64,000 nucleotides of DNA. Source: Fusibacter tunisiensis. GTDB lineage: Bacteria > Bacillota > Clostridia > Peptostreptococcales > Acidaminobacteraceae. Shown in pieces: positions 1-8,609 of the stretch (the stretch's first letter is position 1; the number at the start of each line of letters is the position of its first letter). The notes beneath the pieces were generated by a model. That model saw nothing but the letters and a program-made list of their open reading frames with translations. It did not search any database and was not told where the DNA came from. Both the position numbers and the translations under genes were made by a program. The stretch lies in assembly GCF_016908355.1 (NCBI RefSeq), contig NZ_JAFBDT010000003.1, positions 124,001-188,000 of the forward strand, read 5' to 3'.

Positions 1-13
1 TTACTTTTGACAT
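1..13 (-). CDS. start of an unidentified gene running off the window
   Basis: Only the first four codons (Met-Ser-Lys-Val) are inside the window, read leftwards from an ATG at 11-13. On the minus strand an AAAAGGAG ribosome site lies about 7 bases before the ATG, a good spacing for a Firmicutes start. Nothing can be said about the product. It is divergent from the MFS gene at 188, so positions 14-187 form a shared promoter region. Confidence 0.45.
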
Positions 14-76
14 GGTAAGCTCCTTTTATTGCGTATTTAAACGTGTATAATTTATGTTAATTATACTAAAATCTCG

Positions 77-105
77 TTTAGATTGCTAATTTAAAAGGGT
101 ATAAT
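77..105 (+). promoter_or_regulatory. probable sigma-A promoter of the MFS gene
   Basis: A perfect TATAAT (100-105) is preceded at 17 bases by TTTAGA (77-82), a 4/6 match to the -35 consensus. The start codon at 188 leaves a leader of about 75 bases. This is a motif reading only. Confidence 0.45.
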
Positions 106-187
106 GAAGATTAAGTGTCATAATTAAAATTTAGTCATGCTGATTTTGGGGGTTTTAAGTCGATGTAGTAGAAAAGCAGGTGATAAA

Positions 188-1426
188 ATGGATATATATG
201 GTGTCATAAAAAAAGACAAACAGATTACCAAGTTTAATTTCTATGGATTCTTTAAAAATTTAAGATTTTTTGAGCCCTATTTGGTGTTTTTTTTAATGGG
301 ACTGGGATATAGCCTCTTTCAAATAGGGATTCTATATTCAATTAGAGAGGCGATTACTTATATTTTTGAAGTGCCAAGTGGCATCATGGCAGATCAATTC
401 GGCAAGAAAAAGGTCCTGCTTATGTGCTTTGTTTTCTATATGATTTCTTTTGTTTTTTTCTTTTGGAGTCTTAATTTTAGCATTTTAATTGTGGCCATGA
501 TATTTTTTGGACTGGGGGAAGCTTTTCGGTCAGGGTCTCATAAAGCTCTAATTTTATCTTATTTAGAACACAAAAATTGGTATACACATAAGGGATTTGT
601 TTATGGAAGAACACGTGCGTATTCCTTACTGGGATCATCTTTATCTGCTTTTATATCAATTTTGATGGTTTTGAATCTACCGTCCATAAGGTGGGTGTTT
701 TTAATAAGTTTATTGCCTTATCTTATTGATTTCATGTTGGTTTTGAGTTATCCAAGTGCACTTGATGAGAAGACAGAATCGGTTACATCTGTGAAATCAT
801 TTTATAAAGAAAGTCTAAATGCTATTAAAACTATTTTTTCTGAAAGTGGGTTGATGAAAATTGTCATCAGTTCAGCCACCTTTGATGGTGTTTTCAAGAC
901 CCTTAAAGACTATATTCAGCCTGTTTTGGTGAGCCTAATAACTGCCATTGGAATCACGAAAATTGGAAGCGATTCAGTGGGTGACCAATTAACAGTCTAT
1001 TTAGGACTTGTTTATGGTGTTTTTTACATTTTCAGCGCGCTGGCATCAAGAAATGTGTACCGTTTGACTCAAAGATATAGTCCATCAAGTGTCTTTAATA
1101 GAATGTATGATCTGATGGGGGTTGCACTTGTACTATTAGCCTTTGCGCTTAATCAAGACTATTTGATTATGACAATACTTGTCTTTTTTAGTCTCTACGT
1201 GATGAAAGACTCCCGCAAGCCTGTTTTTGTAGATTTTTCAAGTGATTATATGAAAAAAGACCAACGGGCGACGGTTTTATCTATTGAAAGTCAGTTACGT
1301 TCTCTACTGGTGGTTACCCTAGCACCAATTTTAGGATGGGTAGCCGATCAATTTTCTTTACAGATTATGTTTTTGGGAATTGGAGGGCTTATTATAATCG
1401 GCAATCGAATTTTGAAAGTAAGATAA
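188..1426 (+). CDS. MFS transporter
   Basis: Polytopic membrane protein of 412 residues, typical of a 12-helix major facilitator. The loop between helices 2 and 3 carries the family-type motif around 'GIMADQFGKKKV', the MFS motif A region. Substrate unknown; single-gene MFS proteins of this type in Firmicutes are often drug or sugar exporters, but nothing here decides that. I use the ATG at 188 because an AGGTGA ribosome site lies 7 bases upstream; an in-frame ATG at 137 has no ribosome site. No co-transcribed neighbour: the next gene starts 115 bases later behind its own upstream structure. Confidence 0.8.
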   Translation: MDIYGVIKKDKQITKFNFYGFFKNLRFFEPYLVFFLMGLGYSLFQIGILYSIREAITYIFEVPSGIMADQFGKKKVLLMCFVFYMISFVFFFWSLNFSILIVAMIFFGLGEAFRSGSHKALILSYLEHKNWYTHKGFVYGRTRAYSLLGSSLSAFISILMVLNLPSIRWVFLISLLPYLIDFMLVLSYPSALDEKTESVTSVKSFYKESLNAIKTIFSESGLMKIVISSATFDGVFKTLKDYIQPVLVSLITAIGITKIGSDSVGDQLTVYLGLVYGVFYIFSALASRNVYRLTQRYSPSSVFNRMYDLMGVALVLLAFALNQDYLIMTILVFFSLYVMKDSRKPVFVDFSSDYMKKDQRATVLSIESQLRSLLVVTLAPILGWVADQFSLQIMFLGIGGLIIIGNRILKVR

Positions 1427-1470
1427 GTGTAAATATAATTTTACTGGGTATTCACATGAAAGTAACACAC

Positions 1471-1508
1471 CTCATCTAGCAGTGAAAGTATGTTTTTGCT
1501 AGCATGAG
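1471..1508 (+). repeat. imperfect inverted repeat upstream of the nucleotidase gene
   Basis: CTCATCTAGCA (1471-1481) pairs with TGCTAGCATGAG (1497-1508) with one bulged base, leaving a 15-base loop. No T-run follows on either strand, so it is not a standard terminator. It sits 34 bases before the GTG start, so it could be an operator or an mRNA leader hairpin. No regulator is implied by the context. Confidence 0.35.
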
Positions 1509-1541
1509 TATAAGTCTTACTAAAGAAAGGGTGGCTTAAAA

Positions 1542-3536
1542 GTGAAAAACAAGTTAATTGGTTTATTGGCAGGTATTGTAATTGTTGCACAGTTGGTGCC
1601 ATTTAATCTTTCGGCAGCAGAAGCACAGACTTATGTAATCCAACCCGGAGACGTTTTATGGCGTATTGCTCAGGATTATGACATGATGTGGGAAGATTTA
1701 GCTGAGTTTAATGAACTTGAGAACCCTCACATGATTTATGCAGGTGATGAACTCCAAATTCCTGGACCAGAGGATGAAACCGTCTCGGTTAGAATTTTAC
1801 ACACCAATGATCACCACAGCCATTTGGAAAGTTCCCCCTATGATTTGACTTTTAATGGTGTTCCAACTCGGGTAAATATTGGTGGATTTTCCAGTATTGC
1901 CACTGTTATTGAAGAACACCGTAATGACAATACAATTGTTTTAAACAATGGGGAATTAAATGGAACACTTTATTTTTCTTTGTTTAAAGGTGAGGTAGAT
2001 TTCAAAGTTTTTAATGCTTTGGGAATTGATGCTTATGCTCTTGGAAATCATGAGTTTGATGAAGGGGATGGACGTCTTGCTGAACTCATTGAAATGACAG
2101 AATTCCCAATTATTTCTTCAAATGTACAGCCAAACGAAAACAGTCCTTTATATGCTGTAAAAGACAGAATAAAGCCTTATACAATTCAAGAAATTGATGG
2201 CGAAAAGATAGGTATTATCGGAATTTTGAAAGTTGAAAAAACTAAAAGCTCTTCGTTGGCGTCTGATGATTTGATGTTTACAGAGGAAATCGAAACGGCA
2301 CAAAAATACGTTGCAGAGTTAGAAGAACAAGGTGTCAATAAGATTATTCTTTTAAGTCATGTTGGCTATTATAATGATTTTTTGCTGGCTGAAAATGTAC
2401 CTGGTGTAGACATTATAATTGGTGGCGATACGCATGACTTGTTGGGCGATGAAACTGAATTGAATGAAGCTGGGTTGGCACAGGACTATTACGGTCAAAC
2501 AGGCCCATTTGCGGGATATGAACATGGTAATTATGAAGAAAATCCTACCATTGGTGAGTACCCAACAGTTGTAGAAAGCAGTGATGGCAACCCAGTTTAT
2601 ATTGTTACCGCATGGGAATACGCACATGGATTGGGAAAAATGGATGTTGAATTTACCAAGGATGGTACTGTTAAAGCAATTGATGGAAATATAATTATAC
2701 CAGTTGCAGGTCCATTTTTACAAAAAGATAGCGAAGGCAATCAAGTTGAAGTGGACGCCACAACTTTGGAAAGTATAGAGCAAGTGATTGAGTCTTCTCC
2801 AATTTTAACAAAAGCAAAAGTTTCTGAAACTGTGGAAGCTATTATCAGCCCCTATAAAGAAGAGATGCAAGCTTCTATGGAAACTGTTATTGGTAAGATT
2901 TCAACAAATATGAGCGCGGATCGTATTCCAACACCTTTTGAAAATGGCGAAACACCAACAGGAAGTTATGCAGGCTATGTTGTTGCAAAAGCCTTTGCAA
3001 ATGCAAATCCTAGAATTGATGTTGCAATTCAAAATGTTGGTGGTGTTAGAAGCGCTTTCTATGAAGGTGACTTTACTGTTAATCAAGCAATCACAACACT
3101 TCCTTTTTCAAACACAGTTGTGATGATGGATATGACCGGGCAAGAAATTGTAAATGTCTTGAATCAATCGGCATATTATGCCCTTAATTCGGGCTCAACA
3201 GGTGCATTTCCTGCTTCGGCAAACCTTAGATACGATGTCTTCTTAAGTGAAGAAGAGGGTAAAGTTATTCAGAATGTTGAGGTCAAAGACCATGAAAGCG
3301 TTTGGGCACCTATTGATTTAGAAAAGAAATATACCGTTTCAACCAATAGTTTTACAGCTTTAGGCAAAGACAATTATTTGGAATTTGAAAAGGTACGCGA
3401 TTCAGCAGATGCAAATTTTGAAGACACATATATCAACTATTATGTGCCGCTAAAGGAATTTATTGAAGGATTACCAGATAAAACTTTACAACCAATTGAT
3501 ACAGAGGACTACTGCTTGAAATCTGTAACTGAATGA
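1542..3536 (+). CDS. LysM-containing 5'-nucleotidase / cyclic phosphodiesterase family protein
   Basis: Secreted 664-residue enzyme that should hydrolyse extracellular nucleotides while held to peptidoglycan. A signal peptide (1-28) is followed by a LysM repeat (about 30-74), a calcineurin-like metallophosphatase domain starting at 'LHTNDHHSH' (86-94) with 'GNHEFDEGD' (168-176) and a later 'GGDTH', and a 5'-nucleotidase C-terminal domain (about 440-640) with 'GGVRSAF'. Oddity: where family members normally have a Gly-Asp metal-bridging motif, this one reads 'NNGELNG' (135-141), a Glu in a loop that looks one residue shorter. Starts at a GTG with an AAAGGGTGG ribosome site. Monocistronic, ending in a strong terminator. 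Confidence 0.85.
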   Translation: MKNKLIGLLAGIVIVAQLVPFNLSAAEAQTYVIQPGDVLWRIAQDYDMMWEDLAEFNELENPHMIYAGDELQIPGPEDETVSVRILHTNDHHSHLESSPYDLTFNGVPTRVNIGGFSSIATVIEEHRNDNTIVLNNGELNGTLYFSLFKGEVDFKVFNALGIDAYALGNHEFDEGDGRLAELIEMTEFPIISSNVQPNENSPLYAVKDRIKPYTIQEIDGEKIGIIGILKVEKTKSSSLASDDLMFTEEIETAQKYVAELEEQGVNKIILLSHVGYYNDFLLAENVPGVDIIIGGDTHDLLGDETELNEAGLAQDYYGQTGPFAGYEHGNYEENPTIGEYPTVVESSDGNPVYIVTAWEYAHGLGKMDVEFTKDGTVKAIDGNIIIPVAGPFLQKDSEGNQVEVDATTLESIEQVIESSPILTKAKVSETVEAIISPYKEEMQASMETVIGKISTNMSADRIPTPFENGETPTGSYAGYVVAKAFANANPRIDVAIQNVGGVRSAFYEGDFTVNQAITTLPFSNTVVMMDMTGQEIVNVLNQSAYYALNSGSTGAFPASANLRYDVFLSEEEGKVIQNVEVKDHESVWAPIDLEKKYTVSTNSFTALGKDNYLEFEKVRDSADANFEDTYINYYVPLKEFIEGLPDKTLQPIDTEDYCLKSVTE

Positions 3537-3543
3537 TAGGAAG

Positions 3544-3580
3544 ATGAGGCTGAAATCAATTTGATTTCAGCCTCATTTTA
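3544..3580 (+). terminator. intrinsic terminator after the nucleotidase gene
   Basis: A near-perfect 15-16 bp stem (ATGAGGCTGAAATCAA at 3544-3559 with its complement at 3561-3576) is followed by TTTTAATTATT. It begins 7 bases after the stop codon. Confidence 0.85.
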
Positions 3581-3649
3581 ATTATTAGTGACTTGCAAAT
3601 GATTTTTGGGTATTATTAACATAAAGTATTCTAAAAAGGGGGGATTGTG

Positions 3650-4402
3650 ATGAAAAAAGTACTGTTAATCATTTTGTTTTTAATTGTAATTGTGGCTGGG
3701 GGCGCCTATGTTATGATTAGCACAGGTGAGAAAGTAGACGTAGTGTGGACGGAAAATGATTTTGAAACAGCACTGGATAAAACTCAGATTCAAGTTGAAA
3801 CAGTTGAAGAAATTAATCTTTTAACATTGGCAAAAGGGGATTTTACTGTAAGTGGAACAAATGCAGTTGATGTCAGTTTTACAAATTCGGAAATGAGCGC
3901 ATTGATTGACAAGGCCAATGCCAATGGAGGACCTATAAAAGATTTTAGAGTGGCGTTTAATGGAAATAATGAAGGTGAAATTAGTTTTAAGTTAACCGAT
4001 GCGATTATTGATTTTCTAGAAGAAGAAAATATACTCTCTCAATCGGATCTTGGTCTTATAACAAATTATATGGGCTCTCCAGTTGCTTCAGTTGGTAGCG
4101 TTACAGATACCATCGTAAATTTTATAAGTGGGATTGCTGCCAATAAACCTGTCTATGCTTCGGGAACTTTAGTGAAGGATTCGAATAATTCAGTGACTCT
4201 AAACATATCATCTCTTAAGGTTGGCCAAGTGGTAATGAGTCAATCGGTTATTGACCGTGTAGAGTCAGAAACTTTACGGTTTGTGAATGGTCTTTTAAGT
4301 GAAGTTAATGGTATATCAATTGAAGAATTACGTGTTGAGAATGGTGAGCTTTATTACAAGGGAACCCTACCTGCTGAAATCAAAGGTGTAAAACTGCAAT
4401 AA
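3650..4402 (+). CDS. membrane-anchored protein of unknown function
   Basis: 250 residues: one N-terminal transmembrane or signal-anchor helix (about 4-24), then an extracytoplasmic part predicted mostly beta with no cysteines and no catalytic motif I recognise. The pattern (short anchor, then alternating beta strands, 'DVSFTNSEMSALI' region) is loosely like the YpmS/DUF2140 type of lipid-binding-like proteins, but that is a weak impression. GTG at 3647 and ATG at 3650 are adjacent; the ATG fits better behind the GGGGGGA ribosome site at 3638-3644. Stands alone between two terminators. Confidence 0.6.
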   Translation: MKKVLLIILFLIVIVAGGAYVMISTGEKVDVVWTENDFETALDKTQIQVETVEEINLLTLAKGDFTVSGTNAVDVSFTNSEMSALIDKANANGGPIKDFRVAFNGNNEGEISFKLTDAIIDFLEEENILSQSDLGLITNYMGSPVASVGSVTDTIVNFISGIAANKPVYASGTLVKDSNNSVTLNISSLKVGQVVMSQSVIDRVESETLRFVNGLLSEVNGISIEELRVENGELYYKGTLPAEIKGVKLQ

Positions 4403-4410
4403 ATAGAGAA

Positions 4411-4456
4411 AAAGCCAAGCCTACGGGATATCTCTTCCTGTGGGCTTGGCTTTTTT
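4411..4456. terminator. bidirectional terminator between convergent genes
   Basis: AAAGCCAAGCC (4411-4421) pairs with GGGCTTGGCTTT (4442-4453). T-runs follow on the plus side and A-runs precede, giving T-runs on the minus side, so it serves both 3650-4402 and the leftward DUF4438 gene. Confidence 0.85.
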
Positions 4457-4462
4457 GGATTT

Positions 4463-5314
4463 TTATTTCATATAATGGGCCAAATTGGCATTTAGATCAA
4501 TTCGTCCTTCAATTAGAGGTTTTTTTGTGGTCATCAAGATTGATATACCAGGTCCATGCCCGTTCTTAATACAATCAGAGTGAACAATGATTCCAATGGA
4601 AACAGCACCTTCAAGGTAACCACCGAGACCGTATGAGCAATCTGTGTTTTCAATTAGAACAAAATCACCAAATCTTAGAGAATTCAATCCCAATCGCTTG
4701 ATTTCAGTCATATCTGATGTGATCAGGTCATAGTCTCCAGCTTGTGAATACGGTGCGCCAACGCCAGAGCCCATTAAACCATGTGGGATTTTTGCTGTAA
4801 CTGGGACACTTAGCTTACCATCTATTTCTTTGACGCCCATTTTTTCAAAAATAGTTGGGTCTAAACTCATCATCTTTATTTCAGGGTAGTCTAAGAGTTC
4901 AAAACCTTGACCGAATCCTTTGATTAGAATTTTATCATCTGTTGTCATTTGTTCTAAGGTATCTTGGTCAAACTGGACCATAACGTGGTCCACACCACCA
5001 TGTGAGCCTAAGACATAGCCAATAGCGCCTTTGGCATCTCCAGTGACAATTTTAGCTTGATTGCCTGCACAAGCAAAAACGTTAAGGGCATGATTTGAAG
5101 GCCCATCTTCATTTTTTATGGTGACACCAGGTTCGATATGGTCTCCAGCCCAGCCATAAACAGAGTCACCAACTTTAACATTATAATTAATGGCACCTGT
5201 ACCGGGAATTACATAGGGCTTTCCATCCGTATCAACGCGGTAACCCCCAAATTTTGGATGGGATACTTTACCCATGACGCTGTGCATGATGACACGATCT
5301 TTGTTTGTTCTCAT
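4463..5314 (-). CDS. DUF4438 domain-containing protein
   Basis: 283-residue soluble protein rich in Gly and beta strands. The whole length matches my memory of the DUF4438 family, common in anaerobic Firmicutes and Thermotogales: opening 'RVIMHSVMGKVSHP', 'GTGAIN', 'GSHGGVDHV', 'HGLMGSGVG' and the near-terminal 'IGIIVHSDC...GHGPG'. The function of the family is not established. Strong AAGGAG ribosome site upstream on the minus strand. Tandem with the polyphosphate kinase gene (44 bases apart), but no shared pathway is evident. Confidence 0.8.
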   Translation of the reverse strand: MRTNKDRVIMHSVMGKVSHPKFGGYRVDTDGKPYVIPGTGAINYNVKVGDSVYGWAGDHIEPGVTIKNEDGPSNHALNVFACAGNQAKIVTGDAKGAIGYVLGSHGGVDHVMVQFDQDTLEQMTTDDKILIKGFGQGFELLDYPEIKMMSLDPTIFEKMGVKEIDGKLSVPVTAKIPHGLMGSGVGAPYSQAGDYDLITSDMTEIKRLGLNSLRFGDFVLIENTDCSYGLGGYLEGAVSIGIIVHSDCIKNGHGPGISILMTTKKPLIEGRIDLNANLAHYMK

Positions 5315-5357
5315 AATGAAACTCCTTGTATTTAGACTTTACTATATTATAACAGAT

Positions 5358-6167
5358 TTATTTTTTGCTTTGGGTTATCTTTGCAAGTTTTGAAGCAACA
5401 TCAGGCACATACGTCATTGAATCGATTGGTGGCCTTACATAGCCTGAATTCTCTTGTCTTTCTGGCAAAATGAGTTTTTTATTTTCTATGTCTTCATATG
5501 GAATTTTTGAGAGGAGATGTGAAATACAGTTGATTCGCGCATTTCGTTTGATATCTGATTCTATAACATACCATGGTGAAGTTTTGGTGTCTGTGTATTG
5601 AAACATAACATCTTTAGCCTTGGAATACTCAACCCATCTGGATCTAGCTTCTAAATCCATTTCACTTAACTTCCAATTTTTAGTTTCATCGTTGATCCGG
5701 TCTTGAAATCTTTTTTCTTGCTCCTCATCACTAACAGAAAACCAGTATTTAATCAGTGTAATGCCAGATCGAATCAGCATATCTTCAAATTCTGGAACAG
5801 ACTTAAGAAATTCCCAGTATTCATCATCTGTACAAAACCCCATAACGCGTTCTACACCTGCTCGGTTGTACCAACTTCTGTCAAAAAGAACCATTTCGCC
5901 TGAACTTGGCAGATGTGCAACATAACGCTGGAAATACCACTGTGAAACTTCTTTCTCAGTGGGTTTTGGTAGAGCAACAACGCGACAAGTTCTAGGGTTT
6001 AGACTTTCTGTAATGCGTTTGATAGCGCCGCCCTTTCCTGCGGCATCCCGACCCTCAAAAATCACCACAACTTTTAGGCCTGTGTGAACGACCCATTCTT
6101 GGAGTTTGACCAATTCTTTTTGCAGGTCCGATAATTCCTTCAGATAAACCTTTTTAGGCAGTTTCAT
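5358..6167 (-). CDS. ppk2: polyphosphate kinase 2 family protein
   Basis: 269-residue PPK2-family kinase that moves phosphate between polyphosphate and nucleotides. Walker A 'FEGRDAAGKGG' (37-47), Walker B-like 'FDRSWYNR' (95-102) and the conserved lid region with 'WVEYSKAKDVMFQYTD' and 'PWYVIESD' are all present, and the length fits a single-domain PPK2. Whether it prefers ADP, GDP or NMP acceptors cannot be read from the sequence. An AGGAGG site lies upstream of the ATG. It is divergent from the riboswitch-controlled nrdD operon. Confidence 0.9.
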   Translation of the reverse strand: MKLPKKVYLKELSDLQKELVKLQEWVVHTGLKVVVIFEGRDAAGKGGAIKRITESLNPRTCRVVALPKPTEKEVSQWYFQRYVAHLPSSGEMVLFDRSWYNRAGVERVMGFCTDDEYWEFLKSVPEFEDMLIRSGITLIKYWFSVSDEEQEKRFQDRINDETKNWKLSEMDLEARSRWVEYSKAKDVMFQYTDTKTSPWYVIESDIKRNARINCISHLLSKIPYEDIENKKLILPERQENSGYVRPPIDSMTYVPDVASKLAKITQSKK

Positions 6168-6233
6168 ATGAACCTCCTTGATTCTTTTTAAACTACATAC
6201 CCAAATAAGAGTGAAACCATGCAGTATATTCTG

Positions 6234-6263
6234 TTGACAACCATATGTTGTGTGATGTAAAAT
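6234..6263 (+). promoter_or_regulatory. promoter of the riboswitch-nrdD transcript
   Basis: A perfect TTGACA (6234-6239) is followed after 18 bases by TAAAAT (6258-6263). The predicted start near 6270 lies just before the first paired base of the riboswitch at 6285. Confidence 0.6.
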
Positions 6264-6281
6264 AAGTTATACTTTATATTG

Positions 6282-6450
6282 TGTCTACAGGTCTTTTGTT
6301 AAAAGGGAAGGAAGTGAAAGTCTTCCACAGCCCCCGCTACTGTAAGTGTGATGACCGCTGTAAACCACTGTTGAAAAATGGGAAGGGCAGCCAGTAAAAT
6401 GATCACGAGTCAGGATACCTGCCTGTAGATGTGCACTCAGTCTTCGGTGG
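6282..6450 (+). promoter_or_regulatory. cobalamin (B12) riboswitch
   Basis: A classic cobalamin aptamer. Outer stem P1 is CTACAGG (6285-6291) with CCTGTAG (6422-6428). The core 'GGAAGTGAAAGTCTTCCACAG' region with 'CCCCCGCTACTG' and 'TGACCGCTG' and the conserved B12 box GTCAGGATACCTGCC (6409-6423) are all in order, followed by the usual 'CACTCAGTCTTCGGTGGGAAG' tail segment. It lies between a promoter (6234) and an intrinsic terminator (6483), a transcriptional off-switch layout. The downstream genes encode the B12-independent ribonucleotide reductase, so coenzyme B12 is predicted to turn nrdDG off. Confidence 0.95.
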
Positions 6451-6482
6451 GAAGAATGAAAATGAATTTTTTCGTTTGTTGA

Positions 6483-6511
6483 ACGCTACCGGTGGGTAGC
6501 GTCTTTTTTTT
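6483..6511 (+). terminator. riboswitch expression-platform terminator
   Basis: ACGCTACC (6483-6490) pairs with GGTAGCGT (6495-6502) around a GGTG loop and is followed by eight Ts. It stands between the B12 aptamer and the nrdD ribosome site, so it is most simply the ligand-controlled terminator. I did not find a clear antiterminator pairing by eye. Confidence 0.85.
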
Positions 6512-6545
6512 GCCCACGTATCAAGGTTTATGAAAGGAGCAAAAC

Positions 6546-8609
6546 ATGATTCAAAAGGTTGTTAAACGAGAAGGGCAAGTTGAGGCTTACTGTGCCGATA
6601 AAATTGCTGCAGCTATGACAAAAGCATTTGTGGAAACAAAAATCAGTCCAAAGTCAGATATAAAGGCCTTGGTAGATGGCGTTGAGCAAAAGTTAAATCG
6701 TTATTCTGTCCATATTGAAGAAATTCAAGATGCAGTGGAAGAGACGCTCATGAAAAGCGGTTACTATGAAGTGGCGAAGGCTTACATCCTCTATAGAGAA
6801 GAACATGCGAAAAAACGCCTGGGCATTGATCACTATATCAATAAGATTGATGAATATATGGACCGAAGCGATTGGCGTGTGACAGAAAATTCCAATGCCC
6901 ATTATAGTTTTGGTGCCCTTAACAAGTATATTTCTGAAATGCAATCTAGAGACTACTGGTTACACCGCGTTTATCCTGCAAACATTTCAAATGCCTATAA
7001 GAATGGAGATTTTCACATTCATGATTTAGGGTCGTTAACCGTGTATTGTTGCGGTTATTCTTTGATGGATGTCATCAACAAGGGGGTAAAGGGGGTTAGT
7101 AATATCCCAAGTTCGAAACCTGCTAAGCATTTTAGCAGTTTACTTGCTCAGATAGCAAATCTTACAACCGTTTTCCAAAATGAGATAGCAGGTGCTGTTG
7201 CCTTTAGTTCCTTTGACACTTTAACAGCCCCCTTTGTAAAAGAAGACGCTTTGTCTTATGAAGAAGTAAAGCAAGTGATGCAAAGTTTTATTTTTCAGAT
7301 CAACTCCAATAGTAGAGGTGGTGCAGAACCTGCATTTTCCAACTTAACTTTTGATCTCATGGTGCCTGAGGACATGAAAGTAAAACCCGCTGTAGTTGGT
7401 GGGAAATTTATGACTTATACGTATGAAGCCTGTCAAAAAGAAATGGATCTTATTAATAAGGCCTTTTATGAAGTGATGTTGGAAGGGGATTCAAACGGTG
7501 CTGTTCATAGTTATCCTATCCCTACCTACAATATACACAAGGCTTTTGACTGGAACAGGGAAACAGACGCCTTGCTTTGGGAAATGACTGGGAAATATGG
7601 CATTCCGTATTTTGCGAATTTCATTAACTCTGACATGAACCCAGAAGATGCTAGAAGCATGTGCTGCAGACTTCGACTTGATAAACGCGAACTTGTTAAA
7701 CGAAATGGCGGGCTATTTGGTTCCGGAGAAAAAACGGGCTCAATTGGGGTCGTGACACTAAATCTGCCAAGATATGCCTATGAAGCAGACCATAAAGAGG
7801 CTTTTTTTGAGATTCTGGACCGAAATATGGAACTGGCTAAAGATTCTTTGATTCTTAAGCGAAAATTTTTAAAGGAACAATTGGATCGTGGGTTATTGCC
7901 TGCGTTTATGGAATATATTGGTGGACTTGAAAATCATTTTAGTACAATTGGATATGTGGGTGCCAATGAAATGTGTGAAAATTTAATTGGAAAAGATATT
8001 CTCTCTGAAGAAGGGCACGCACTCACTTATGAGGTTTTGATGTACATGCGTCATAAAATTCAAGATTTTCAGGAAGAAACAGGAGATCTTTTCAATCTTG
8101 AAGCTACGCCAGCTGAAAGTACAGCTTACAAGCTTGCTAGCCGTGATAAAATGCTTTATAAAGAGATTAAAACGCAAGGGGATTCAGTTCCATATTACAC
8201 AAACAGCTGTCATGTCCCTGTTCATAAAGTGACGGATATTCATTCGCTCTATGAACATCAGCATAAACTTCAGGCTCTCCACACCGGCGGGACGGTTATC
8301 CATAATTATTTGGAAACATCCGTTTCAGGAGAAAAGGCAAAGGCAATTGTAAAGTATGTAACTGAGAACTTTGAAGCGCCTTACACGTCTTTATCTCCTG
8401 TCTATAGTATTTGCAAAACTCATGGGTTTATTCATGGTGCCTACGATGTTTGCCCCAAGTGTGGGGCGTCGGTGGAAAAATATCAGCGTGTAACAGGGTA
8501 TATTCGTCCAATAAGCCGATTTAATGATGGTAAAAAAGCAGAATACAAAGATCGTAGACAGATTGGAGTCTCTTATGAAAATATCTTTGCAAACACCTAT
8601 ACGTTATAA
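6546..8609 (+). CDS. nrdD: anaerobic (class III) ribonucleoside-triphosphate reductase
   Basis: 687 residues. Reduces ribonucleoside triphosphates to deoxy forms using a glycyl radical, only without oxygen. An ATP-cone regulatory domain (about 3-92, 'VVKREGQVEAYCADKIAAAM') precedes the catalytic barrel, with 'SMCCRLRLDKREL' near residue 371 holding the active-site cysteine region. The C-terminal metal site keeps Cys in 'SICKTHGF' and 'CPKCG', and the glycyl-radical loop is 'RVTGYI' (about 647-652). AAAGGAG ribosome site. Its 3' end overlaps nrdG by 35 bases, so the two are coupled. Transcription is predicted to be cut by the upstream cobalamin riboswitch. Confidence 0.96.
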   Translation: MIQKVVKREGQVEAYCADKIAAAMTKAFVETKISPKSDIKALVDGVEQKLNRYSVHIEEIQDAVEETLMKSGYYEVAKAYILYREEHAKKRLGIDHYINKIDEYMDRSDWRVTENSNAHYSFGALNKYISEMQSRDYWLHRVYPANISNAYKNGDFHIHDLGSLTVYCCGYSLMDVINKGVKGVSNIPSSKPAKHFSSLLAQIANLTTVFQNEIAGAVAFSSFDTLTAPFVKEDALSYEEVKQVMQSFIFQINSNSRGGAEPAFSNLTFDLMVPEDMKVKPAVVGGKFMTYTYEACQKEMDLINKAFYEVMLEGDSNGAVHSYPIPTYNIHKAFDWNRETDALLWEMTGKYGIPYFANFINSDMNPEDARSMCCRLRLDKRELVKRNGGLFGSGEKTGSIGVVTLNLPRYAYEADHKEAFFEILDRNMELAKDSLILKRKFLKEQLDRGLLPAFMEYIGGLENHFSTIGYVGANEMCENLIGKDILSEEGHALTYEVLMYMRHKIQDFQEETGDLFNLEATPAESTAYKLASRDKMLYKEIKTQGDSVPYYTNSCHVPVHKVTDIHSLYEHQHKLQALHTGGTVIHNYLETSVSGEKAKAIVKYVTENFEAPYTSLSPVYSICKTHGFIHGAYDVCPKCGASVEKYQRVTGYIRPISRFNDGKKAEYKDRRQIGVSYENIFANTYTL

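Noticed and set aside
3593-3616. TTGCAA/TATTAT as promoter of the gene at 3650
   Set aside because: Spacing is only 12 bases, too short for sigma-A.
4963-4990. Short inverted repeat inside the DUF4438 gene
   Set aside because: Lies within conserved coding sequence and is short enough for chance.
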